NCBI RefSeq assembly: GCF_000244915.1
Contig: NZ_CM001442.1
Span: 5,828,001-5,892,000 of the forward strand
Reading direction: 5' to 3'
DNA from: Bradyrhizobium sp. WSM471
GTDB lineage: Bacteria; Pseudomonadota; Alphaproteobacteria; Rhizobiales; Xanthobacteraceae
Length of the DNA stretch: 64,000 nt
The notes under the pieces: model-generated
Databases searched by the model: none
What the model was told of the DNA's origin: nothing
What the model saw: only the letters and a program-made list of their open reading frames with translations
Made by a program: the position numbers and the translations under genes
In this document: positions 35,488 to 43,712 of the stretch, piece by piece
Position numbering within the stretch: the first letter of the stretch is position 1
Layout: each line of letters begins with the position of its first letter

Positions 35488-36187
35488 GGTCGATATCACA
35501 GGCAAGAGGTTCAAGAGTGCCGCGGGCGGGACGCAGCAGGTGCTCGCGCCGGTTAGCTTCGCGCTGCAATCCGGCGAGGTCGGCGTGCTGATCGGTCCGT
35601 CCGGCTGCGGCAAGAGCACGATGCTGCGCATCATCCTTGGGCTCGACCGCGATTTCGCGGGGCGCGTCTCGCGCCCGCCGGAAGCGCGGATCGGCATGGT
35701 TTTCCAGGAGCCACGGCTGCTGCCATGGCGCTCGGTCGAGCAGAATGTGCGGCTTGCGGCACCCGATGTCACTGACGCCAAGCTCGCCGAGCTGTTCAGG
35801 ATCCTGGAGCTGGAGGCGCATCGCAGCCATTTTCCCGGCGAATTGTCACTGGGGTTGGCCCGGCGCGTTGCGCTGGCCCGCGCCTTTGCGGTGGAGCCCG
35901 ATCTGCTCGTGCTCGACGAGCCCCTCGCCTCGCTCGACGACGCGCTCGCCGGCCGTTTGCGCGACGAGATCGCGACGCTGGTAGCGCGCCGTCCGGTGAT
36001 GACGCTGCTCGTCACCCACAGCCTGGATGACGCGATCCGGCTCGGCGACCGCCTGTTCTTGCTGTCGCCGCGACCGGCGCGAATCGTTCGGGAGGTGCCG
36101 ATTGCCATCCCGCGCGCGGAGCGCAGCGAGGCCGAACTCGGCAGGATCAGGGCCGAGCTCGCGGCGTTGCAGCTTGAAACGAAATGA
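35477..36187 (+). CDS. ABC ATP-binding protein (SsuB-like)
   Basis: 236 residues, GTG start inside the permease gene. Walker A IGPSGCGKSTMLRI near 38, Q-loop MVFQEPRLLPWRS, signature ELSLGLARRVALARAFA (LSLGL where LSGGM/LSGGQ is usual) and Walker B LLVLDEPLASLDD, H-loop VTHSLDDA. Energises the importer. The signature Gly-Gly is replaced by Leu-Gly, a departure from the consensus that is also seen in some SsuB relatives. Confidence 0.82.
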   Translation: MRLEVDITGKRFKSAAGGTQQVLAPVSFALQSGEVGVLIGPSGCGKSTMLRIILGLDRDFAGRVSRPPEARIGMVFQEPRLLPWRSVEQNVRLAAPDVTDAKLAELFRILELEAHRSHFPGELSLGLARRVALARAFAVEPDLLVLDEPLASLDDALAGRLRDEIATLVARRPVMTLLVTHSLDDAIRLGDRLFLLSPRPARIVREVPIAIPRAERSEAELGRIRAELAALQLETK

Positions 36188-36234
36188 GAACTCATGGTCA
36201 ACTGGACCAACGACATCTTCGCGGGAGGTTTCTC

Positions 36235-36588
36235 ATGCGGCGCACGCTGATTGCGATCGGCATCCTGTTGGTTGCGATGCCGGGCGCGGCGCTCGCGCAG
36301 ACCAAAGGCAAGGGTATCCGGCTCTGGAATCTGACGACGGAGACGATCTCCGGCTTCCAGCTCTCACCGGCCGGGAAGACCGAGTGGGGGCCGAACCAGT
36401 GCTTGAACGACAAGGACAAGGAGGTCGACCACGACGAGCGGCTGCGCATCACCGGCGTCGAGCCTGGCCGCTACGACGCCAAGGTCAGCTATCCCAATGC
36501 ACGGCAGTGCATCGTGCGCGACATCGAGATCAAGGCGGATGCGGTGTTCTCGATCGCCGACAAGGATCTGAAGGACTGCAGCAACTAG
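36235..36588 (+). CDS. Small exported protein following the SsuABC-like operon
   Basis: 117 residues from ATG 36235 with GCGGGAGG upstream. Signal peptide to about 21 (PGAALAQT), then a compact beta-rich domain: GKGIRLWNLTTETISGFQLS, DERLRITGVEPGRYDAKVSY, CIVRDIEIKADAVFSI. Two or three cysteines are present. It occurs with methanol-oxidation loci in related bacteria as I recall; function unknown. It may belong to the preceding operon, 47 bases away. Confidence 0.6.
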   Translation: MRRTLIAIGILLVAMPGAALAQTKGKGIRLWNLTTETISGFQLSPAGKTEWGPNQCLNDKDKEVDHDERLRITGVEPGRYDAKVSYPNARQCIVRDIEIKADAVFSIADKDLKDCSN

Positions 36589-36614
36589 CGCGGGCTGCGT
36601 TACGAGCGTTTTCC

Positions 36615-36720
36615 CCTCATGGTGAGGAGCGCGGAACGCGCGTCTCGAACCATGCAGGCCCGTCTGTCGCCTGCGGCCGTCCTTCGAGACGCTTGCTTCG
36701 CAAGCTCCTCAGGATGAGGA
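36615..36720. repeat. Interspersed palindromic repeat (CCTCATGGTGAGGAGC family)
   Basis: CCTCATGGTGAGGAGCGCGG at one end and CTCCTCAGGATGAGGA at the other, with CGTCTCGAACCATG and CCTTCGAGACGC arms between. This sequence is a familiar and abundant bradyrhizobial repeat (recalled). Located between a gene end and a small convergent gene. Confidence 0.75.
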
Positions 36721-36765
36721 CCTAAGCCAGTTGCGACCGGCAACGCAGCTCAGGGCTTCACGGCT

Positions 36766-36975
36766 TCACGCCTTGTCGTTCGGATGCGGATATTCGCAGC
36801 GCCACCGCACCGCCTGCCACTTCGGATGGTCGCCGACCCATTGCGCGATATAGGGCGGCGCAGCCATCGCGCATTGCTTCGGCGACCCCGCATAGTTGAA
36901 CACCAGATGCTGCTCCTCGCAGGTCGCAGGCGAGAGCAACGCACACACAGTCACTACCAGGTCGATCGGGTTCAT
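36766..36975 (-). CDS. Small exported four-cysteine hypothetical protein (69 aa)
   Basis: 69 residues from ATG 36975 (GCGAGGA upstream). N-terminus MNPIDLVVTVCALLSPATCE, then LVFNYAGSPKQCAMAAPPYI and VRWRCEYPHPNDKA. Four cysteines in a short soluble protein; a widespread bradyrhizobial family as I recall it, function unknown. Confidence 0.6.
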   Translation of the reverse strand: MNPIDLVVTVCALLSPATCEEQHLVFNYAGSPKQCAMAAPPYIAQWVGDHPKWQAVRWRCEYPHPNDKA

Positions 36976-37106
36976 GCCGGGATCCTCGCAGAGGCGATGA
37001 AGATTAGCACAAAAAATTACGCTCCGAGGAGCCGGAAGTTTCAATCCGGTGGAACAAACGGGGGCTTTTTCCTCTCCCTGCACGCGCGGAGAGGCGAAGA
37101 GCGCGC

Positions 37107-37976
37107 CTAGAAATTGACGCCGAATATGACCCTTGCCTGGTGGCGCTCGAAATTGACGAGGTCAAGATTGCCGCCCGATCCGGCCGGACGGCCCCAAGCC
37201 TGCATGCTCCAGCTCATGGTCAGGCGCGAGCGCTCGGAAAGCTGGAAATAAGCGGTCGGGCCGACAAAGAGGGCCTGTCCTGCGAACTCGCCGAGGCCGA
37301 TGCCTTCGTACTCTCGGAAGTAGCGCACCTCGCCGCCGAGCAGCACATCGGGCCGCACGCGCACCAGGCCGGCGAAGGCCGCGCCGATGGTCGAACTCTT
37401 TTCGGACAGTCCCGCTATCTCGAAGCGCGCCCATTCGGGCTGATAGATCAGGTTGAGCGCCCCGATGGCGAAGTTCGGGATCAGCTCGCGATCGAAGGCG
37501 AGCGTGAAATCGGTACCGTACATCCGGCCTTTTGCGCCAGAGGTCTCGTCGATGCGGTCGCCATGGAGTTCGGCGGCGACAGTCAACCCGAATGGCGCGC
37601 GCTCGCGATCGAGCAGGCGATAACGCAGATCGAGCGAAGCGCCCTGAAAATTGAACTGGCGGCGATCGCCGATATCGGGGACGCCGGTGATGTCGTGCAG
37701 CGTGGCCGTGCCGCCGACCTCGATGCGGAAGTTCGGCAGCGGCACGATCTCGATCTCGACCTCCTGCGAGAGGGCGCGATAGGTCCCGCCGCCTTTGCCG
37801 AATCGTCCTGTCGTCTGGGTCTGGAATTCGCGCTCGCCGGGATTGCCGACATCGGTGCCGATCATGAAGCCGAAGATGTGCTCGGTATCAAAGCCCTCTT
37901 CGGCGCTGACGCATGCCGGCGCGAGCGCGACGGTGCAGGCGGCTATGGTCCAGAATGTAAGGGCTCTCGCGCGCAT
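37107..37976 (-). CDS. Predicted outer-membrane beta-barrel protein downstream of pqqA
   Basis: 289 residues from ATG 37976; a slightly longer start at 38012 is possible. Signal peptide ending CVSAEEG, then alternating strands (GGGTYRALSQEVEIEIVPLP, LSERSRLTMSWSMQAWG) and a C-terminal Phe after RVIFGVNF, the outer-membrane insertion signature. No family recognised with confidence. It is the third gene after lanM and pqqA on the same strand, so it may be co-expressed and might serve as a porin for PQQ, lanthanide chelates or alcohols. Confidence 0.65.
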   Translation of the reverse strand: MRARALTFWTIAACTVALAPACVSAEEGFDTEHIFGFMIGTDVGNPGEREFQTQTTGRFGKGGGTYRALSQEVEIEIVPLPNFRIEVGGTATLHDITGVPDIGDRRQFNFQGASLDLRYRLLDRERAPFGLTVAAELHGDRIDETSGAKGRMYGTDFTLAFDRELIPNFAIGALNLIYQPEWARFEIAGLSEKSSTIGAAFAGLVRVRPDVLLGGEVRYFREYEGIGLGEFAGQALFVGPTAYFQLSERSRLTMSWSMQAWGRPAGSGGNLDLVNFERHQARVIFGVNF

Positions 37977-38048
37977 CCCCGACACTACCACGGCTTCGAC
38001 GGTGGTTGCCATCGAAGCCGCGGCAGGTCGTCAGTCTTACTTGTGGTC

Positions 38049-38129
38049 TTACTTGCGCAAAGCGCAGGCGTACATGTTGATTTCCATGCCGACCGGCACT
38101 TCCACGATCTTCGGAGCTTTCCAGGCCAT
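38049..38129 (-). CDS. pqqA: PqqA, precursor peptide of pyrroloquinoline quinone
   Basis: 26 residues in 81 bases, easily missed by automatic gene calling. It starts MAWKAPKIVEVPVG and has the essential Glu16 and Tyr20 in MEINMYACALRK; these two side chains are crosslinked by PqqE (with PqqD) to build PQQ. A GGGAG site lies 8 bases upstream. It is not followed by pqqBCDE; instead it lies between lanM and an outer-membrane barrel gene, all on the minus strand, so its expression is tied to the lanthanide island. An exact repeat (CAAGTAAGAC, 2-base gap) spans its stop codon. Confidence 0.93.
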   Translation of the reverse strand: MAWKAPKIVEVPVGMEINMYACALRK

Positions 38130-38300
38130 TCGGGGACTCCCAAGGGATTGAGCGCGACATCGCGCCGGCCAAAACCTAGGGCTGCGTCAGGGACAACGCA
38201 AGTCGGGAATCGCGCCGTTGACACAGCGAACTGTCGCATCGCGCTTGCAAATTTCTCTCTCGGGCAACTCGCCTTCGCTCCCAGTCAAGGGGCGCGGTTC

Positions 38301-38693
38301 TCACCGCAACAAGCGCAGCAGCGCGCGGCCGGCGCGCGAGTTCAGCTCCTTCGCATCCAGCGTTCCATCCTTATCGGGATTCGCCGCGTTGAAGCGCTGT
38401 TCCACCACCGAGAGATATTCGTCGAGCGTGAGAGTCCCGTCGCGATCGGGATCGGCGGCGGCGAGTTCTTTCGCCGTTAACCGTCCGCGCAACTCGCGGG
38501 CGTCGAGCGTGCCGTCGTGATCGGGATCGAGCTTGGTGAACAACGCAGCCGCCCCCTTCTTCACCTCGGCAAGATCGAGTGTGCCGTCATTGTCGGTATC
38601 GAACGTCTTGACCGCGTTGCCGGAGGCCGACCAGGCCGGACCAGACAGCAGTGCAATCGTGAACGCAAGTGCAACAGAGCGACGCGATATCAT
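38301..38693 (-). CDS. lanM: Lanmodulin-type lanthanide-binding protein with four EF hands
   Basis: 130 residues from ATG 38693, with AAGGAGG upstream. Signal peptide to about residue 22 (GPAWSASG). Four EF-hand loops: DTDNDGTLDLAE (32-43), DPDHDGTLDARE (56-67), DPDRDGTLTLDE (81-92) and NPDKDGTLDAKE (105-116). The 24/25/24 spacing, short linkers, proline at loop position 2 in three of four, Asn opening the fourth loop and the tail AGRALLRLLR all match lanmodulin of Methylorubrum. It should bind Ln3+ in the periplasm with very high affinity. Differences: Thr instead of Pro at position 2 of loop 1, and Thr instead of Asp at position 9 of loop 3 (Thr89). Divergent from a lanthanide-type dehydrogenase and followed by pqqA. 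Confidence 0.93.
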   Translation of the reverse strand: MISRRSVALAFTIALLSGPAWSASGNAVKTFDTDNDGTLDLAEVKKGAAALFTKLDPDHDGTLDARELRGRLTAKELAAADPDRDGTLTLDEYLSVVEQRFNAANPDKDGTLDAKELNSRAGRALLRLLR

Positions 38694-39033
38694 GAAGACC
38701 TCCTTGACCAAGACGCCGATTCGAACCGGATCGAAGCGACATAAGTCCACAAGCGAGCCTCGGTTCAAGCCCCGAATTGCAGCCTGCGCACCGCACAACT
38801 TGCTGAACCTGTCGGCCCGACCGCTGCCGTCGCGCACGCGCTCTGATCCGTGCCGCGGAATTTCTTCAGCGCCTGCGCACAAGTGAGCCTTGCTTGTCAG
38901 GTCTCCGTCAGGTGACGACATCCGGCGCCCACCATATCGGCGTCGCGATTGCGACTTTCGTATTGACGCGTTTTGCATTCGGGCGGAGTGTTGCTGTCGC
39001 AGCGTCAATAGGCGCGCATATTGGGAGGGACGG
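38694..39033. promoter_or_regulatory. Divergent promoter region between lanM and a PQQ dehydrogenase
   Basis: 340 bases without a gene, serving both directions. It includes a direct repeat GTCAGGT at 38896-38902 and 38907-38913, 11 bases apart (one helical turn), a possible regulator site. GGGAGGGA at 39024 is the dehydrogenase ribosome-binding site. No clear -35/-10 pair could be fixed by eye. Confidence 0.45.
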
Positions 39034-40698
39034 ATGAAACGCTTTGCGATGGCCGCGAGCCTCGTCATGCTTGCATCGACTTGTGCAAATGCACAAACTA
39101 GCGAGCAGCTGGTCAAGGGTGCGACCGATACATCGAACATTCTCAACTACGGGATGGGCTACAATCTCCAGCGTTTCTCGACGCTGAACCAGATCAACAA
39201 GGACAGCGTCAAGAACCTTGTCCCGGTTTGGAACTACTCTTTCAACGACGATCGCAGCGAGGAATCGCAACCACTGGTCTACCAGGGCGTGATCTACGTG
39301 ACATCGCACAACGCGACCATGGCGGTCGACGCCAAGACCGGCAAGCAGATCTGGAAATCCAAGGTCGAATATCCTGCCGAAACGCCGCGCATCGTCTGCT
39401 GCGGCATCATCAATCGCGGCGCAGCACTCTATGAGGGCAAGGTGTTCCGCACCACGCTCGACGCCAACGTGATCGCGCTCGACGCCAAGGACGGCAAGGA
39501 GCTGTGGCGGCAGAAGGCGGCCGACATCAAGGAAGGCTATTCGATGACGGTGGCGCCGCTCGTCGCCGACGGCGTCCTGATCACCGGCATCTCCGGCGCC
39601 GAGTTCGGCACCCGTGGCTTCATCGACGGCTGGGATCCGGCAACGGGCAAGCACCTGTGGCGGACCCATTCGATCCCCTCGCCCGACGAGCCCGGCGGCG
39701 ACACCTGGAAGGGCGATACCTGGAAGCTCGGCGGCGGCTCGACCTGGATTACGGGCTCCTATGATCCCGAGCTGAACACGGTCTATTGGGGTATCGGCAA
39801 TCCCGGCCCGTTCAATTCCGCAGTGCGCCCGGGCGACAACCTCTACACCTGCTCCGTGCTGGCGATGGATCCCAAGACCGGCAAGATCAAGTGGCACTAC
39901 CAGTTCTCGCCCAACAATCCGTTCGACTATGACAGCGTGGCCGAGATGGTCCTCGCCGACATGAACGTCGAGGGCAAGCCGACCAAGGTGTTGATGGACG
40001 CCAACCGCAACGGCTTCTTCTACGTGCTGGACCGCACCAACGGAAAGCTGCTCGCGGCCAATCCTTACGTGAAGGTCAACTGGGCGACCGGAATCGACAT
40101 GAAGACCGGACGTCCCATCGAGACCGACGTCGCGAAGGATGCGCGTGAGGGCAAGAAGGTGACCGTCTATCCGTCGATCCTCGGCGGCAAGAACTGGGAG
40201 CCGATGTCGTTCAATCCGCAGACCGGCCTCGCCTACGCCAACACGCTCGCCTTCGGCGGCAGGTACAAGACCGAACCCGCCACCTTCAAGCAGGGTGAAT
40301 GGTATCTCGGCATGGACCTCACCGATCTCTGGGAATGGGGTGACGGCCCGCGCGGTCATTTGAAGGCGATCGATCCCATGACCGGCAAGGCGAAGTGGGA
40401 AGCGCCCAGCGACATCCCGCGTTTCTCCGGCGTGCTGTCGACCGCGGGCGGCGTGGTGTTCTCGGGCGCGTTGACCGGCGAGTTCGAGGCCTTCGATGCC
40501 GACACCGGCAAGAAGCTCTGGCAGTTCCAGACCGGCTCGGGCATCGAGGGACAACCGGTGACCTGGCAGCAGGACGGCGTGCAGTACGTCGCGGTGACGA
40601 GCGGCTATGGCGGCGTCTACTCGCTGTTCTCGGGCGACGAACGGCTGGCAAAAGTGCCGCCCGGCGGCTCGCTTTGGGTTTTTGCGGTCAAGCAATAA
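39034..40698 (+). CDS. PQQ- and lanthanide-type alcohol dehydrogenase (ExaF/PedH- or XoxF-like)
   Basis: 554 residues from ATG 39034. Signal peptide ending CANAQT, then an eight-bladed quinoprotein propeller. Active-site residues: vicinal Cys122-Cys123 in RIVCCGIINRG, Glu190 in GISGAEFGTRG, Asn256 in GIGNPG, and the catalytic Asp298 with Asp300 in FDYDSVAE. The Asp two residues after the base is the diagnostic lanthanide ligand (calcium enzymes have Ala, Ser or Thr). It is shorter than XoxF (601) and its substrate loops differ, so ethanol or longer alcohols are likely besides methanol. Followed closely by cytochrome c and XoxJ genes and divergent from lanM. Confidence 0.92.
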   Translation: MKRFAMAASLVMLASTCANAQTSEQLVKGATDTSNILNYGMGYNLQRFSTLNQINKDSVKNLVPVWNYSFNDDRSEESQPLVYQGVIYVTSHNATMAVDAKTGKQIWKSKVEYPAETPRIVCCGIINRGAALYEGKVFRTTLDANVIALDAKDGKELWRQKAADIKEGYSMTVAPLVADGVLITGISGAEFGTRGFIDGWDPATGKHLWRTHSIPSPDEPGGDTWKGDTWKLGGGSTWITGSYDPELNTVYWGIGNPGPFNSAVRPGDNLYTCSVLAMDPKTGKIKWHYQFSPNNPFDYDSVAEMVLADMNVEGKPTKVLMDANRNGFFYVLDRTNGKLLAANPYVKVNWATGIDMKTGRPIETDVAKDAREGKKVTVYPSILGGKNWEPMSFNPQTGLAYANTLAFGGRYKTEPATFKQGEWYLGMDLTDLWEWGDGPRGHLKAIDPMTGKAKWEAPSDIPRFSGVLSTAGGVVFSGALTGEFEAFDADTGKKLWQFQTGSGIEGQPVTWQQDGVQYVAVTSGYGGVYSLFSGDERLAKVPPGGSLWVFAVKQ

Positions 40699-40708
40699 CC
40701 ACGGCGCG

Positions 40709-41065
40709 ATGCTGAGAAAGCTATCTCACAAGACGGTGGCGATCCTCGCCACCGTCGCGGTTCTGACGGTCGCGCTTGCGGCGACCGTACGTGCCGCGGA
40801 TGATTCAACCGGCAATCCCGTGCAGGCACAGGTCGACCACGGCAAGTCGACCTATGCCGAGAAATGCTCGCACTGCCACGGCCCCAACATGATGAACCCC
40901 GGCACCATCACGCCGGACCTGCGCGCCTTCCCCGACGACAAGACGCGCTTCGTCACCACCGTGAAGAACGGCAAGAACAACAGGATGCCGCCCTGGGCCG
41001 ACATTCTCAGCGACGAGGAGATCGGGAATCTCTGGGCCTTCATCTCGAGCCGGAGAAAGCCATGA
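40709..41065 (+). CDS. Periplasmic c-type cytochrome, electron acceptor of the upstream dehydrogenase
   Basis: 118 residues from ATG 40709, 10 bases after the dehydrogenase stop. Signal peptide ending TVRAADD, one haem-binding motif CSHCHGPNMMNPG, and a distal Met candidate in NNRMPPWADILSD. Class I cytochrome c of about 10 kDa when mature. It overlaps the next ATG (ATGA). Expected to pass electrons from reduced PQQ to the respiratory chain. Confidence 0.85.
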   Translation: MLRKLSHKTVAILATVAVLTVALAATVRAADDSTGNPVQAQVDHGKSTYAEKCSHCHGPNMMNPGTITPDLRAFPDDKTRFVTTVKNGKNNRMPPWADILSDEEIGNLWAFISSRRKP

Positions 41066-41991
41066 GGCGTTGGCTGGCCGCTTGGAGCATTGCCGCGATC
41101 CTCGCGGCGGCGGCCGTCACTGCACGCGCGGCCGACGAACCGCTCAAGATTTGTCTCGACGAGGACCGGCCACCGCTGTCGGTGCACCACAAGGGCATGC
41201 CGGGCTCGGGTTTCGACGTGTTGCTGGCGCAGGCGATCGCCGATCGGCTCGGACGACCGCTGACGATCCAGTGGTTCGAGAGCAAGCTGGATGAGGATTC
41301 GAGCCCACAGCTCGAGGCCAATGCGCTGCTGTCCGACGGGCGCTGCTCGCTCGTCGGCGGCTACGCGCTGACGACGGACTCCCTCGTCAAGCCCGGCATG
41401 AAAACGGCGCGCCTGCCGGATTTTGCCGGCGCCACGCGCGACGACCGGCGCCGCCGCGTCGCGCTCGGCGTGCTCGCGCCGAGCCAGCCCTATGTCTACT
41501 CGCCGATGACAGTCGTGCTCGGGCCGAAGGCGCAGGGTCGCAAGATCGGCGACATCGGCGACCTCGCCGGCCTGCGCCTCGTCATCGAGAGCGGCTCGCT
41601 TGGCGATGCGATCCTCATGACCTTCGACAAGGGGCGCCTGATCGATGACATCACGCATCTCGTCCCCGGCCGCGATGATCTCCCCGGTGCACTTGCCCGT
41701 GGTGACTATGACGCGACGCTGATCGATCTCGGCCGCCTAGACGCCCATCGCGCCGCGCACCCCGATACGGCGATCACCGCGTCCGGCTACTACTATCCGA
41801 TCGGGGCCAATCGCGGCTACGTCGGGCTGGCCAGCGATCCCGCGCTGATCGACGCCGTCAACAAGGCGCTGAGCGGGCTTGCTGCCGAGGACAAGATCGC
41901 GGAATTCGGCACGCAGGCGGGGCTGACCTATCTGCCGCCACGTGAGCCTGCGATCCTCGGTGACGTCTGGATGAAGATCATTCAGCGCTAG
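41062..41991 (+). CDS. XoxJ/MoxJ-like periplasmic binding protein, copy 2
   Basis: 309 residues; ATG overlaps the cytochrome stop, so dehydrogenase, cytochrome and this gene form one operon in the xoxF-xoxG-xoxJ pattern. Signal peptide ending ARAADEP, then LKICLDEDRPPLSVHHKGMP and GSGFDVLLAQAIADRLGRP of the type II binding fold, and LIESGSLG-like motifs. More divergent than the copy at 29397 and perhaps specific for the neighbouring enzyme. Confidence 0.8.
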   Translation: MRRWLAAWSIAAILAAAAVTARAADEPLKICLDEDRPPLSVHHKGMPGSGFDVLLAQAIADRLGRPLTIQWFESKLDEDSSPQLEANALLSDGRCSLVGGYALTTDSLVKPGMKTARLPDFAGATRDDRRRRVALGVLAPSQPYVYSPMTVVLGPKAQGRKIGDIGDLAGLRLVIESGSLGDAILMTFDKGRLIDDITHLVPGRDDLPGALARGDYDATLIDLGRLDAHRAAHPDTAITASGYYYPIGANRGYVGLASDPALIDAVNKALSGLAAEDKIAEFGTQAGLTYLPPREPAILGDVWMKIIQR

Positions 41992-42108
41992 TCGAATGGA
42001 TACCTGGCGCGCCTAGCGCAGCCCTGGAATGCGCCAATCTGTCTCGCCAGCCACCCATGGCAGAGGCGACCCGATGCAGTACCGTCGGCGACAACCCGGG
42101 AGAGAATC

Positions 42109-43098
42109 ATGTCCGCAAAACTCGATCGACGCCGCTTCATCGCCGCCGGCACCACCACACTCGCGATGCCTTTCGTCTCGCGCGGCGCCTCGGCGCAAGC
42201 TGCGTGGCCATCGCGGCAGATCCGCATGATTTGCAGCTATCCCGCCGGCGGACAGACCGACCTGCTCGCGCGCGCCTATGGCGAATTCATTGCCAAGCAA
42301 GTCGGAAAGACCGTCGTCGTCGAGAACAAGCCCGGTGCCGCGGGCGCGATCGGGACGGCGGAGGTCGCCCGCGCGGAGCCCGACGGCCACACCATCCTGT
42401 GCTCGATCTCGACCACCTACATCATGAACCGGGTGGTGATGAAGACTCCGGGCTACGACATGGACAAGGATTTGACGCTGGTCAGCGTCATTCCGGGCGC
42501 CGGCCTGTTGCTGGTCGCGAACCCGAAGACCGGCGTCAAGACGCTGGAGGATTTCGTCGCCTTTGCGCGCAAGAGCGGCAAGGTCAATTTCGGCACCTAT
42601 AGCGCGGGCTCGGCCCCGCATATGACGGTCCACGAGCTCAACAAGCAGTATGGCCTTGCTATCGAGCCGATCCACTATCGCGGCGAAGCCCCGATGTGGA
42701 CGGGCATGCTGGAAGGTACGCTCGATGTGGCCATGGGCAGCTACACGGCAGCGCAATCGGTTTTGCAGAGCGACCGTGGCACCGTGTTCGCGGTGCATTC
42801 GAAGAAGGTCGACGCCATCCCCCATATCAAGACGCTCCCCGAGCAGGGCGCGACGTCGAAATTCTTCACCGTCAGCGGCTTCTCAGGTTGGGCCGTGCCG
42901 AAAGCGACACCGCAGCCGGTCGTCGACTGCCTGGCGGAGCTTTGCGTCGCTGCCAACAGCGATCCGAAGGTGAAGGAGGTGCTCAACACGTTCGTGCTCG
43001 AATCCGCGATCGGCTTCAAGGAAACCAACGCCCTGTATCAGCGCGAGCTGCCGATCTGGATCGAGAGCGCGCGGTCGCTCGGCCTCGAACCCTCCTGA
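42109..43098 (+). CDS. Tripartite tricarboxylate transporter substrate-binding protein (Bug family)
   Basis: 329 residues with GGAGAGAATC upstream. Twin-arginine-like start DRRRFIAAGTTTLAMPFV, then a Bug-type fold: ICSYPAGGQTDLLARAYGEF, VENKPGAAGAIGTAEVARAEPDG, and NFGTYSAGSAPHMTVHELN. Bug receptors are numerous in Bradyrhizobium and bind carboxylates or other small anions. The tctA/tctB membrane genes are absent here, so it acts as an orphan receptor or works with distant partners. Its link to the alcohol-oxidation genes is positional only. Confidence 0.85.
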   Translation: MSAKLDRRRFIAAGTTTLAMPFVSRGASAQAAWPSRQIRMICSYPAGGQTDLLARAYGEFIAKQVGKTVVVENKPGAAGAIGTAEVARAEPDGHTILCSISTTYIMNRVVMKTPGYDMDKDLTLVSVIPGAGLLLVANPKTGVKTLEDFVAFARKSGKVNFGTYSAGSAPHMTVHELNKQYGLAIEPIHYRGEAPMWTGMLEGTLDVAMGSYTAAQSVLQSDRGTVFAVHSKKVDAIPHIKTLPEQGATSKFFTVSGFSGWAVPKATPQPVVDCLAELCVAANSDPKVKEVLNTFVLESAIGFKETNALYQRELPIWIESARSLGLEPS

Positions 43099-43227
43099 AC
43101 CGCGAGGCAGACGGCCTTCGCGGCGCGGCATCCGAGCAAAGCCTGGTGCCGGAGACGCATTTTCCCGCTATGATTGTGCGACGCCGGAGGGAAGGTCTCA
43201 CCGGCGCGGAAAAGAAAGGCCGATCCC

Positions 43228-43653
43228 ATGACACCGGATGGCGTTGCCGTAGCCGTCATGATCATCCTGCTCTTTCCGATGGGCTATTTCACGCTGGCGT
43301 CTCCGGCCTTCCTGCTGGTGAAGCTGGATATCCAACCCGTCGCCCAGCTTTTGCGCGGAATGTTCAATGCGCATTTTCTGGTGATGCGCGCTGCGGGAAT
43401 AATCGGAGCGGTAGCTTTCCTGCTCGACGGTCGTCTGGTCGCGGCAATGGGCGTTGGCCTCCTCGCAGCCTTGGCGATCTATGGACGCCGCTGGTTCATG
43501 CAACGCATGGACGAACAGCTCAGCGCCAGGGACGCCGGCGATGCCGAGGCCCCGCGCCGGCTACGCCGACTGCATTGGAGTGGAATGCTGGCCAACGCGG
43601 TGTTGCTCGTCGCTCTCCTGACCAGCATTCCCTACATCGCCATATCGGCATGA
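43228..43653 (+). CDS. Small integral membrane protein (about four helices)
   Basis: 141 residues from ATG 43228. Four hydrophobic segments (AVAVMIILLFPMGYFTLASP; AHFLVMRAAGIIGAVAFLL; AAMGVGLLAALAIYG; GMLANAVLLVALLTSIPYIA) with a charged loop between the third and fourth. No family recognised. A weak GAAAGG site precedes it. Confidence 0.55.
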   Translation: MTPDGVAVAVMIILLFPMGYFTLASPAFLLVKLDIQPVAQLLRGMFNAHFLVMRAAGIIGAVAFLLDGRLVAAMGVGLLAALAIYGRRWFMQRMDEQLSARDAGDAEAPRRLRRLHWSGMLANAVLLVALLTSIPYIAISA

Positions 43654-43712
43654 GAACCATCGCGGGCGCGTGACGGTCAATCGTCGTCGTCGACGCCGAA
43701 CCTGGCGTTTGC

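Noticed and set aside
38301..38693. Generic calmodulin-like calcium protein as an alternative for lanM
   Set aside because: Loop spacing, position-2 prolines and genomic context match lanmodulin rather than calcium EF-hand proteins.
38694..39146. N-terminal extension of the lanmodulin frame to 39146
   Set aside because: It would run through the divergent promoter and into the dehydrogenase gene; the ATG at 38693 has a good ribosome-binding site and a signal peptide.
38908..40695. 595-codon open frame opposite the first PQQ dehydrogenase
   Set aside because: Antisense shadow; the plus strand has complete quinoprotein motifs.
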